Below, piece after piece: positions 13,448-20,172 of a stretch of DNA of 23,210 nucleotides. Below the pieces are notes generated by a model, which was not told where the DNA came from, did no database searches, and saw nothing but the letters and a program-made list of their open reading frames with translations. Both the position numbers and the translations under genes were made by a program. Numbering within the stretch: position 1 is the first letter of the stretch; every line of letters starts with the position of its first letter. Source of the DNA: an uncultured Oscillospiraceae bacterium. GTDB taxonomy: Bacteria > Bacillota > Clostridia > Oscillospirales > Ruminococcaceae. The stretch lies in contig CAJMEU010000030.1 in the NCBI GenBank assembly GCA_905212515.1, forward strand, positions 1-23,210, given 5' to 3'.

Positions 13448-13476
13448 TTGCTTTTCCGTCCGGAGCGGGGTAAGAT
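13448..13476 (+). promoter_or_regulatory. Possible promoter of the second XRE gene
   Basis: TTGCTT (13448-13453), 17 bp, TAAGAT (13471-13476). The match is moderate, but position and spacing are right for the gene starting at 13508. Confidence 0.4.
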
Positions 13477-13507
13477 GGAAGCAAACGCGGCAGCAGAGGA
13501 GAAAAGT

Positions 13508-14353
13508 ATGGAACAGGAAAAGATGGCACAGTTTATCGCACAGCGGCGCAAAGATCTGGGGCTGACCCAGCGGGCCTTGGCCCAGGAATTGCACGTGACG
13601 GACAAAGCGGTGAGCAAATGGGAGCGGGGCCTGAGCTGCCCGGATATTTTATTGGTGCCAGAACTGGCCCGGGCTTTGGGCGTGAGCACGGCCGAACTGC
13701 TGGACGGCGGACTGGCGGGGACGCAGGAACCGGCCGCTGCGCCCGGCAGGGAGGCGGCGGTGGAGGCCACGCTGGCCTGGGCGGGCGAGGCCCAGCAGTA
13801 TAAATTCCGCCTGGCCCACCGCATCGCCTCTTTGGGCTTAGGCGCCCTGGTGGTGATCGCGGCTGTGGTGTGCATCATCTGCGACCTGGCCATCGGGGGC
13901 GGGCTGAGCTGGTCGCTGTACCCCTTGGCTTCCCTGGCGCTGGGCTGGGCGGTGGCGGCGCCGGTGGTGGCACGGGGCAAAAAGGGCGTGCCCGCGGCCC
14001 TGCTGGCACTGACGGTGCTGCTGGCACCCTACCTGGCCGCGCTGGACCGACTGGCCGGGGCGAACGGCGAAGTGGTGCGCATCGGCGTGCCCTGTGCGGC
14101 TGTGGGCGCGGCCTTTTTGTGGGCCCTGTGGGCGCTGTGGATGAAAGTGAAATGGTCCTGGTATAAGCGGGCGGCGGCGCTGCTGGTACTGGGCGCGGGC
14201 GTGGACGCGGCCATCGACCTGCTGCTGGCCTGGCTGTTGCCCCAGCCTTACCCATCCGGGTGGGACTTGCTGGAATACGGCCTTTATTTGCTGTGTGCCG
14301 CCGGCGTGCTGGCGCTGGAGCGGATGCTGCACAGGGAGGGCAAAGAGCCCTGA
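13508..14353 (+). CDS. XRE-family regulator fused to a membrane domain
   Basis: 281 aa. Residues 1-65 form an XRE helix-turn-helix (MAQFIAQRRKDLGLTQRALAQ, then VTDKAVSKWERGLSCPDI and VPELARALGVSTAELL). A short Ala/Pro-rich linker follows (residues 72-95). From about residue 105 there are six to seven hydrophobic segments (for example IASLGLGALVVIAAVVCIIC). HTH-membrane fusions of this type are widespread in Firmicutes, and their signal is generally unknown. ATG at 13508 is chosen because AGAGGAG lies upstream; ATG at 13475 overlaps the candidate -10. It is divergent from the other XRE operon, and the two share the 208-bp region in between. Confidence 0.87.
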   Translation: MEQEKMAQFIAQRRKDLGLTQRALAQELHVTDKAVSKWERGLSCPDILLVPELARALGVSTAELLDGGLAGTQEPAAAPGREAAVEATLAWAGEAQQYKFRLAHRIASLGLGALVVIAAVVCIICDLAIGGGLSWSLYPLASLALGWAVAAPVVARGKKGVPAALLALTVLLAPYLAALDRLAGANGEVVRIGVPCAAVGAAFLWALWALWMKVKWSWYKRAAALLVLGAGVDAAIDLLLAWLLPQPYPSGWDLLEYGLYLLCAAGVLALERMLHREGKEP

Positions 14354-14372
14354 CGACAAACAGACGAAAAAT

Positions 14373-14410
14373 AGAGCTCACTTCCGCGGAAGTGGGCTCT
14401 GTCAATTTTT
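14373..14410. terminator. Bidirectional terminator between convergent genes
   Basis: Near-perfect inverted repeat AGAGCTCACTTCCG / CGGAAGTGGGCTCT (14373-14386 with 14387-14400, one T-G mismatch) centred on CCGCGG. T5 follows at 14406-14410, and a T-rich tract (ATTTTTCG) is present on the minus strand side. It serves the XRE-membrane gene and the PFL gene. Confidence 0.8.
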
Positions 14411-14413
14411 GCT

Positions 14414-15775
14414 TTAGTTTTTCAGCGCCTGCAGCGGGGCGGGGATGCGGCCGCCGCGGTTGACGAACACGTCGGGGGCAAACTCGCTGATCTTCATGAT
14501 GGGCGCGTAGCCCAAAAGGCCGCCGAAGTCCAGCACGTCGCCGGGCTTTTTGCCCACCGCGGGAATGACGCGCACGGCGGTGGTCTTGCTGTTCACCATG
14601 CCGATGGCCGCCTCGTCGGCGATGAGGGCGCTGATGACGGCGGGGCTGGTCTCGCCGGGCAGCACCACCATGTCGATGCCCACGCTGCACACGGCCGTCA
14701 TGGCCTCCAGCTTTTCAATGGTCAGGCTGCCGCGCAGGGCGGCCTGGATCATGCCGTCGTCCTCGGACACGGGGATGAAGGCGCCGGACAGGCCGCCCAC
14801 GTGGTTCGAAGCCATGACGCCGCCTTTTTTCACCGCGTCGTTCAGCAGGGCCAAGGTGGCGGTGGTGCCGCAGCAGCCGCAGCTTTCCAGGCCGATCTCC
14901 TCCAGGATATTGGCCACGGAATCGCCCACGGCCGGGGTGGGGGCCAGGGAGAGGTCGATGATGCCCGAGGGCACGCCCAGCTCTTTGCTGACCAGGCCCG
15001 ACACCAGCTGGCCCATGCGGGTGATCTTGAAAGCGGTGCGCTTGATGGTCTCGGCCACTTGGTCAAGGCCCGCATCCTTGGGCATTTGGGCCAGGGCGGC
15101 GCGCACGGCGCCGGGGCCGGAGACGCCCACGTGGATCTCGCAGTCCGGCTCGCCGGGGCCGTGGAAGGCGCCGGCCATGAAGGGGTTGTCCTCCGGGGCG
15201 TTGCAGAACACCACCAGCTTGGCCGCGCCCATGCACATGTTGTCCTTGGTGCGCTCGGCGGCTTCCTTCACGATGGGGCCCATCATTTTCACGGCGTCCA
15301 TGTTGATGCCGCTTTTGGTGGAGCCGATGTTGACGGAGGAACACACCACGTCCGTGCAGGCCAAGGCCTCCGGGATGCTGCGGATCAGCCGCTCGTCCCC
15401 GGCGGAAAAGCCCTTGTGCACCAGGGCGGAATAGCCGCCCAGGAAATCCACGCCCACGGCCTTGGCAGCGGCGTCCAGCGTTTTGGCGTACCACACCGGG
15501 TCGGCATCCGGCGCTGAGGCCAGCAGAAGGGCGATGGGCGTGACGCTGATGCGCTTGTTGGCAATGGGGATGCCGTAGGTGGCGCTGATATGCTCCACCG
15601 TTTTTACCAGGTCCTTGGCCCGGGCGGTGATCTTGTTGTAAATTTTCTCGCAGGCCGCGCGGCCGTCGGGGTCCGCGCAGTCCAGCAGGGAGATGCCCAT
15701 GGTCACCGTGCGCACGTCCAGGCTCTCGTCGGTGATCATTTGGATGGTCTCTAAAATGTCGTTGGTGGTCAGCAT
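14414..15775 (-). CDS. PFL family protein (UPF0210/DUF711)
   Basis: 453 aa, the usual length of UPF0210. Family hallmarks are the N-terminus TNDILETIQMITDESLDVRTVTMGISLLDC, the middle FLGGYSALVHKGFSAGDERLIRSIPEAL with CSSVNIGSTKSGINMDAV, the glycine-rich VGVSGPGAVRAAL, and the C-terminal GCCGTTATLALLNDAVKKGG. A crystal structure of a family member shows a pyruvate-formate-lyase-like barrel, but the reaction is not established. ATG at 15775 follows AAGGAGG. It lies 15 nt after the ACT-domain gene; this two-gene pair (UPF0237 then UPF0210) is conserved across Firmicutes and archaea, which suggests that the ACT protein regulates this one. Confidence 0.95.
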   Translation of the reverse strand: MLTTNDILETIQMITDESLDVRTVTMGISLLDCADPDGRAACEKIYNKITARAKDLVKTVEHISATYGIPIANKRISVTPIALLLASAPDADPVWYAKTLDAAAKAVGVDFLGGYSALVHKGFSAGDERLIRSIPEALACTDVVCSSVNIGSTKSGINMDAVKMMGPIVKEAAERTKDNMCMGAAKLVVFCNAPEDNPFMAGAFHGPGEPDCEIHVGVSGPGAVRAALAQMPKDAGLDQVAETIKRTAFKITRMGQLVSGLVSKELGVPSGIIDLSLAPTPAVGDSVANILEEIGLESCGCCGTTATLALLNDAVKKGGVMASNHVGGLSGAFIPVSEDDGMIQAALRGSLTIEKLEAMTAVCSVGIDMVVLPGETSPAVISALIADEAAIGMVNSKTTAVRVIPAVGKKPGDVLDFGGLLGYAPIMKISEFAPDVFVNRGGRIPAPLQALKN

Positions 15776-15790
15776 GCGGGCGCTTCCTCC

Positions 15791-16060
15791 TTATACGTGG
15801 TGCATGGCTTCGTACAGCTCTTGCCGGGTGCAGCGCACGTCCACGCCCAGCTCTTTGCCCACGGCCTCCAGCTGCGCGGAAAAGGCGGTGAAATCCACGG
15901 TGGCCTGCGAGATGTCCACCAGCATGATCATGGCGAAGGTGCCCCGCAGGATGCGCTGGGTGACTTCCTCCACATTGACGTTGGCCGCCGCGCAGGCGGT
16001 GCACACTTTGGCCAGGATGCCCACGGCATCGTGGCCGATGACGGTGATAACAGCTTCCAT
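15791..16060 (-). CDS. ACT domain-containing protein (UPF0237)
   Basis: 89 aa forming a single ACT domain: MEAVITVIGHDAVGILAKV, with the glycine-containing ligand loop, then CAAANVNVEEVTQRIL and FAMIMLVDIS as the core strands. ACT domains bind amino acids or similar small molecules and usually act as allosteric regulators. ATG at 16060 is preceded by AAGGAGTGGGAGA; the in-frame upstream start at 16132 runs through the promoter. It is first gene of the pair with the PFL protein and is divergent from an Lrp-type regulator, which suggests amino acid-linked control. Confidence 0.94.
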   Translation of the reverse strand: MEAVITVIGHDAVGILAKVCTACAAANVNVEEVTQRILRGTFAMIMLVDISQATVDFTAFSAQLEAVGKELGVDVRCTRQELYEAMHHV

Positions 16061-16089
16061 TCTCCCACTCCTTCTTGTGTTATAGCAAC

Positions 16090-16118
16090 AGTATAGCAAA
16101 TCCGCGGGCCGGAGGAAA
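16090..16118 (-). promoter_or_regulatory. Promoter of the ACT-PFL operon
   Basis: Minus strand: extended -10 TGCTATACT with core TATACT at 16095-16090, and -35 TTTCCT at 16118-16113, 17 bp apart. The weak -35 is compensated by the TGN extension. Confidence 0.5.
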
Positions 16119-16137
16119 GAGCGTTTTCGCAAAATCG

Positions 16138-16166
16138 TTTACTTTCGCGCGGCAATCCGCTATAAT
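16138..16166 (+). promoter_or_regulatory. Promoter of the Lrp-aminotransferase operon
   Basis: -35 TTTACT (16138-16143), 17 bp, consensus -10 TATAAT (16161-16166). It is back to back with the ACT-PFL promoter, about 20 bp apart, so one bound regulator (for example the adjacent Lrp protein) could influence both. AT-rich flanking DNA (16166-16195) suits Lrp-type binding. Confidence 0.6.
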
Positions 16167-16220
16167 TACTATAAATTTTAAGGTGAATTTTATGGTAACC
16201 TGCGAAAGAGAGGGAATGGA

Positions 16221-16694
16221 ATGGAACAGCTTTTGAAAATTGTGGAAGAGAACGCGCGCATCAGCTTGGAGGACCTGGCCGTGATGGTGGGCGATACGCC
16301 GGCCGGCGTGGCCGCCCGCCTGGACGAATACAAGGCCGCGGGCATCATCCACGGCTACCACACGCTGATCGATTGGGAGAAGGCCGGCGTGCCCCGGGTG
16401 CAGGCCATCATCGAGCTGCGCGTGACGCCCAAGCGGGACTGCGGCTTTGACGAGATCGCGGCCACGGTGGCCAGCTTCGAGGAAGTGGACAGCGTGATGC
16501 TGATGAGCGGCGGCTATGACCTGAGCCTGGTGATGACAGGCAAGAGCTTTCAGGAGATCGCCCTGTTCGTGGCCAAGCGCCTGAGCCCCATCGACGGCGT
16601 GCTGTCCACCACCACCCACTTTGTGCTGCATACTTATAAGAAGGACGGCGTGCTGTACAGCGGCGAGGCCGTGGATGAACGGGAGAATCAGTGA
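16221..16694 (+). CDS. Lrp/AsnC family transcriptional regulator
   Basis: 157 aa. The N-terminal winged helix-turn-helix covers residues 1-50 (LLKIVEENARISLEDLAVMVG, then VAARLDEYKAAGIIHGYHTLIDW). The C-terminal RAM/AsnC ligand-binding domain covers residues 60-145 (VQAIIELRVTPK, VDSVMLMSGGYDLSLVMTGKSFQEIALFV). Family members sense amino acids. ATG at 16221 has an AGAGGG ribosome binding site. The stop overlaps the aminotransferase start (TGATG), so the two genes are coupled; a regulator of the downstream aminotransferase and of itself is the simplest reading. Confidence 0.93.
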   Translation: MEQLLKIVEENARISLEDLAVMVGDTPAGVAARLDEYKAAGIIHGYHTLIDWEKAGVPRVQAIIELRVTPKRDCGFDEIAATVASFEEVDSVMLMSGGYDLSLVMTGKSFQEIALFVAKRLSPIDGVLSTTTHFVLHTYKKDGVLYSGEAVDERENQ

Positions 16695-17866
16695 TGGAGT
16701 ATGGAAAACTGATCTCCGGCGCCGCGGCGGGGATGCGGCCGTCCGGCATCCGGAAGTTTTTTGACATTGCGGCGGAGATGAAGGACTGCATCAGCCTGGG
16801 CGTGGGCGAACCGGACTTTAAAACCCCCTGGGCCATCCGCGAGGCGGGCATCGCCAGCCTGGAAAAGGGCCGCACCTGGTACACCTCCAACGCGGGCCTG
16901 AAAGAGCTGCGAGAGGAAGTGTGCCACTACATGCGCCGCCGCTTCGGCCTGGATTACACCGTGCCCGAGACGCTGATCACCGTGGGCGGCAGCGAGGCCA
17001 TCGACCTGTGCATCCGCAGCCTGGTGGACCCCGGCGACGAGGTGATCATCCCCGAGCCGTGCTTTGTGTGCTACCAGCCCATCACCACCCTGACGGGCGG
17101 CGTGCCCGTGTCCGTGCCCCTGCGGGCCGAGGACAAGTTCAAGCTGACGGCCGAGGCCCTCAAAGCGGCCATCACGCCGCGCACCAAACTGCTGATCCTG
17201 CCCTTCCCCAACAATCCCACCGGCGGCATCATGACCCGCGAGGAGCTGGAACCCATCGCGGCGGTGCTGCGGGAGACGGACGTGGTGGTGCTGAGCGACG
17301 AAATTTACGCCGAGCTGACCTACGGCGACGTGCGCCACTGCTCCATCGCCACCCTGCCGGGCATGAAGGAGCGCACGCTGGTGGTGAACGGCTTCTCGAA
17401 GGCCTATGCCATGACGGGCTGGCGTCTGGGCTATGCCTGCGGGCCCGCGCCCCTCATCGATGTGATGACCAAGGTGCACCAATCGGCCATCATGTGCGCG
17501 CCCACCACCAGCCAGTACGCGGCGGTGACGGCGCTGAAGCAGTGCGACGCGGACATTGAGCGCATGCGCCAGGAGTACGACACCCGCCGCCGCTTTTTGG
17601 TGGCGCGGCTGAACAAGCTGGGCCTTACCTGCTTCGAGCCGGAGGGCGCGTTCTACGCCTTCCCCTCCATCGAGAGCACGGGCCTGTCCTGCGACGAGTT
17701 CGCCAAGGGGCTGCTGTTCAGCCAAAAGGTGGCCGTGGTGCCCGGCACCGCCTTCGGCGACGCCGGCGAGGGGCACGTGCGCATCAGCTATTCCTATTCG
17801 GTGGGGCACCTGACGGAGGCCCTGCGCCGCATCGGCCTTTATTTGCAGGAGCTGGGCGCGCGATGA
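16694..17866 (+). CDS. PLP-dependent class I/II aminotransferase
   Basis: 390 aa, fold-type I aminotransferase, AspC/PatA-like. Visible landmarks are SLGVGEPDFKTP (substrate loop), YTSNAGLKELREEV, VGGSEAIDLCIRSLVDPGDE (PLP phosphate contact), PFPNNPTGGIM, LSDEIYAEL with the Asp that contacts the pyridine nitrogen, and NGFSKAYAMTGWRLGY with the Schiff-base Lys at residue 236. The closing Arg that binds the substrate carboxylate is in GHVRISYS. The ATG at 16694 overlaps the lrp stop; a GTG one codon earlier is less likely. The substrate is not defined by sequence; an aspartate, aromatic or branched-chain amino acid is possible. The lrp-aminotransferase pair is recurrent in clostridia. Confidence 0.94.
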   Translation: MEYGKLISGAAAGMRPSGIRKFFDIAAEMKDCISLGVGEPDFKTPWAIREAGIASLEKGRTWYTSNAGLKELREEVCHYMRRRFGLDYTVPETLITVGGSEAIDLCIRSLVDPGDEVIIPEPCFVCYQPITTLTGGVPVSVPLRAEDKFKLTAEALKAAITPRTKLLILPFPNNPTGGIMTREELEPIAAVLRETDVVVLSDEIYAELTYGDVRHCSIATLPGMKERTLVVNGFSKAYAMTGWRLGYACGPAPLIDVMTKVHQSAIMCAPTTSQYAAVTALKQCDADIERMRQEYDTRRRFLVARLNKLGLTCFEPEGAFYAFPSIESTGLSCDEFAKGLLFSQKVAVVPGTAFGDAGEGHVRISYSYSVGHLTEALRRIGLYLQELGAR

Positions 17867-19008
17867 GCGGCGCCGTGCTGTGCCGGCGGGTGCCGGATTA
17901 CGAGCAAGGCGCGGTGGACGCGGCGGTGGAGGAGATTTTCGCCGCCAGCGCGGCCGCCGCGGGCCTTGGCGCGGACAGCCGCGTGGTCATCAAGCCCAAT
18001 CTGCTGGCAAAACACGTGCCGGAGCACGCCGTCACCACCCATCCGGCGGTGGTGAAAGCGTGCATTTCGGCCTTGCGGCGGCGTGGGGTGCGGCATATCA
18101 CCGTGGCCGATTCGCCGGGCGGCGTGTACACCCCGGCGGTGATGAAAAGCGTTTACAAAACCAGCGGCCTGGCCGCCGTGTGCGCCGAGACGGGCGCCGA
18201 GCCGTACACCGAATGCAAATATGTGGAAGTGAAAAGCGGCGGTGCGCTGGTGCCGGCGTTCAACGTGTTGGAGCCGCTGGCCCGGGCGGATCTCATCGTG
18301 GACTGCCCCAAGGTGAAGCCCCACGTGATGACCGGCCTGTCCTGCGCGGTGAAGAATATGTTCGGCGCCGTGCCCGGCCTGCAGAAGGCCGAGCTGCACA
18401 TGCGTTTCCCGGACAAGGCGCATTTCGGCCGTATGCTGGCCGATTTGTGGCGCTGCCTTTCGCCGGGCCTGGTGGTGGCGGACGGCGTGCTGGCCATGGA
18501 GGGCGACGGCCCCGCGGGCGGCCAGCCCCGGAAGCTGGGCGTGATCCTGGGCGGCGAGGACGGCTTCGCCGTGGATTTGGCCCTGTGCCGCCTGATGGGG
18601 TTTGCCCCGGAGCAGGTGCCCTACCTGGCCGCGGCCATCGAAGCGGGCGAGTGCCCGGCGGATTTTGACCCGGCCCTGCTTTGCGGCGATGCGGACGACC
18701 GGGCTCCCTTGGCGGACTGGAGGCGGCCCGCCAGCTTTGCCGGCGTGGATTTTTCTGCCAGCGTGCCCCGGCCCATCCGCTGGCTGGTGCCCGGCGCGGA
18801 AAAACTGGTGGCGCCCCGGCCCAGGATCGACCGCAAAAAGTGCGTCGGCTGCGGCAAATGCGCCGAGATCTGCCCCGGCCACACCATCCGCGTGCAGGAC
18901 GGCAAGGCCCGCATCGAGCCCGCGGGCTGCATCCGCTGCTTCTGCTGCCATGAGATGTGCCCGGTAAAGGCCATCGATGTGAAGCGGTTTTTCGTATTTC
19001 ATTTATAA
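17863..19008 (+). CDS. DUF362 domain protein with two [4Fe-4S] ferredoxin motifs
   Basis: 381 aa. The DUF362 domain covers about residues 1-300: VVIKPNLLAKHVPEHAVTTHP, ITVADSPGGVYT, DLIVDCPKVKPHVMTGLSCAVKNMFG, and DGVLAMEGDGPAGGQPRKLG. The C-terminal ferredoxin domain has Cys327/330/333/337 and Cys356/359/362/366, two complete CxxCxxCxxxC sets, so it should bind two [4Fe-4S] clusters. DUF362 proteins are found in anaerobes and are thought to act in redox or radical reactions; the reaction is unknown. The start overlaps the aminotransferase stop (ATGA-type junction at 17863-17866), so it is the third coupled gene of the Lrp operon. Confidence 0.94.
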   Translation: MSGAVLCRRVPDYEQGAVDAAVEEIFAASAAAAGLGADSRVVIKPNLLAKHVPEHAVTTHPAVVKACISALRRRGVRHITVADSPGGVYTPAVMKSVYKTSGLAAVCAETGAEPYTECKYVEVKSGGALVPAFNVLEPLARADLIVDCPKVKPHVMTGLSCAVKNMFGAVPGLQKAELHMRFPDKAHFGRMLADLWRCLSPGLVVADGVLAMEGDGPAGGQPRKLGVILGGEDGFAVDLALCRLMGFAPEQVPYLAAAIEAGECPADFDPALLCGDADDRAPLADWRRPASFAGVDFSASVPRPIRWLVPGAEKLVAPRPRIDRKKCVGCGKCAEICPGHTIRVQDGKARIEPAGCIRCFCCHEMCPVKAIDVKRFFVFHL

Positions 19009-19019
19009 GGAGAGGGATT

Positions 19020-19889
19020 ATGCAGGCGGTTACCGTTTTGGCGCCGGCCAAGCTGAACCTGACGCTGGATATCACGGGCGTGGCCGAGAACGGCTACCAC
19101 ACGCTGGACATGATGATGCAGGCCGTGAGTTTGTACGAGCGGGTGACGCTGGAAAAAAGCCGGGGCCTTACCGTGCTGCTGCCCGGCAGCCGCGTGCCCG
19201 GCGGCAAACACAATACCGCATACAAAGCGGCCCTGGCTTTTTTTGAGGAGACGGGGCTTCTGGCCGGCGCGCACATCACCGTGCACAAGGCCGTGCCCGT
19301 GCGGGCCGGCATGGCCGGCGGCAGCGCGGACGCGGCCGCGGTGCTGGTGGGGCTGAACGCGCTGTACGGCGCGCGGCTGGACACGGGGGCGCTGTGCGCC
19401 ATCGGCATGAAGGTGGGCGCGGACGTGCCCTTCTCCATTTTGGGCGGCACGGCGCGGGTGCGCGGTGTGGGCGACCTTCTGGAGCCCGTTTCCCCCTGTC
19501 CGGCCTGCTGGTTCACTGTGTGCATGCCCGCGGTGGGGGTGTCCACGCCCCGGGCCTATGCCCTGTACGACCAGCTGGGCACCACCCGGCGGCCCGACAA
19601 CGAAGCCGCCCTGCGGGCCCTGGCGGCCGGAGACCTGCCCGCCCTGTGCGCGGCCATGGGCAATGCCCTGCAGGATTCCTCGCCTAGCAAAGAGAACGGC
19701 CCCATCTGCGAAAGTTTGCGCGCCCACGGCGCCCTGGCGGCCCAGATGACGGGCAGCGGCGCGGCGGTGTTCGGCGTATTCGACAGCGAACAAAAGGCCC
19801 AGGATGCCCGCAAAGCCCTGAAGGCGCGGTATCCCCAGTGCTGGGTGCTGACGCCCGTGGCCGGGGGCGCCCGCGTGCGGAAGAAATAA
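19020..19889 (+). CDS. ispE: 4-diphosphocytidyl-2-C-methyl-D-erythritol kinase
   Basis: GHMP kinase that phosphorylates CDP-methylerythritol in the MEP route to isoprenoids (cytoplasm). 289 aa, normal length. N-terminal APAKLNLTLDITG contains the substrate Lys11 and is followed by NGYHTLDMMMQAV. The GHMP ATP-binding loop PVRAGMAGGSADAAA is at residues 93-107, and GADVPF at 134-139 carries the catalytic Asp135. The C-terminal glycine motif is MTGSGAAVFGVF. ATG at 19020 follows AAGGAGAG placed right after the DUF362 stop (11-nt gap), so it is probably the last gene of that transcript, although functionally independent. Confidence 0.96.
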   Translation: MQAVTVLAPAKLNLTLDITGVAENGYHTLDMMMQAVSLYERVTLEKSRGLTVLLPGSRVPGGKHNTAYKAALAFFEETGLLAGAHITVHKAVPVRAGMAGGSADAAAVLVGLNALYGARLDTGALCAIGMKVGADVPFSILGGTARVRGVGDLLEPVSPCPACWFTVCMPAVGVSTPRAYALYDQLGTTRRPDNEAALRALAAGDLPALCAAMGNALQDSSPSKENGPICESLRAHGALAAQMTGSGAAVFGVFDSEQKAQDARKALKARYPQCWVLTPVAGGARVRKK

Positions 19890-19904
19890 GTTGCGCGGCA
19901 GGGG

Positions 19905-19933
19905 TTGCAAAATGCGCCTATAGGGCGTATAGT
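19905..19933 (+). promoter_or_regulatory. Promoter of the mgtE leader
   Basis: -35 TTGCAA (19905-19910), 17 bp, -10 TATAGT (19928-19933). Expected start near 19940, about 230 nt before the mgtE start codon. Confidence 0.65.
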
Positions 19934-19965
19934 GGAACCAGATGAACAAAAAGGAGGGAACATTC

Positions 19966-20064
19966 GTGGAGGACAATAACCGAAGAAGGCTCCCGCGCGG
20001 CGTCGCGCGCAAACAAACACACGGATGCTCCCGCCGGGTTGATCGGCGGCACACCTCCGTGTGA
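19966..20064 (+). CDS. Putative mgtE leader peptide, 32 aa
   Basis: GTG start at 19966 with a perfect AAGGAGG (19951-19957) 8 nt upstream; stop TGA at 20062-20064. The product starts MEDNNRRRLPRG and contains nine Arg, one Lys, one early Pro and acidic residues at positions 2 and 3. An in-frame ATG at 19942 lies almost at the transcription start without its own ribosome binding site, so GTG is preferred. The stop codon falls at the base of a hairpin (20018-20063), and a strong terminator follows. The composition recalls enterobacterial MgtL, which also pairs acidic/proline residues with an arginine run in a Mg-responsive leader; this is analogy, not homology. Confidence 0.5.
   Translation: MEDNNRRRLPRGVARKQTHGCSRRVDRRHTSV
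20018..20063 (+). promoter_or_regulatory. Hairpin overlapping the end of the leader ORF
   Basis: Outer stem CACACGGA (20018-20025) with TCCGTGTG (20056-20063), inner stem CCGCCG (20031-20036) with CGGCGG (20044-20049), loop GGTTGAT. A ribosome finishing the leader ORF would unfold it. The inner CGCCG can alternatively pair with CGGCG of the downstream terminator arm. Confidence 0.55.
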
Positions 20065-20085
20065 GCTTTTGTGCGTGAAAATCTG

Positions 20086-20116
20086 CGGCGCATGGGCCAT
20101 CCATGCGCCGTTTTTT
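20086..20116 (+). terminator. Intrinsic terminator in the mgtE leader
   Basis: 10-bp stem CGGCGCATGG (20086-20095) with CCATGCGCCG (20101-20110), loop GCCAT, then T6 (20111-20116). It lies downstream of the leader ORF and upstream of mgtE, between promoter and gene, so it must be bypassed for mgtE expression unless a second promoter exists; I see no clear one in 20117-20160. Confidence 0.8.
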
Positions 20117-20172
20117 ATTGGCCCGCCGCGCGGGAGACTCCTTCCCAAAACACATGGAAAGGAGCGAGACCC

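Noticed and set aside
19940..20172. M-box (ykoK) Mg2+ riboswitch in front of mgtE
   Set aside because: The conserved M-box core elements could not be found in the leader by eye; an Infernal scan with RF00380 would settle it.
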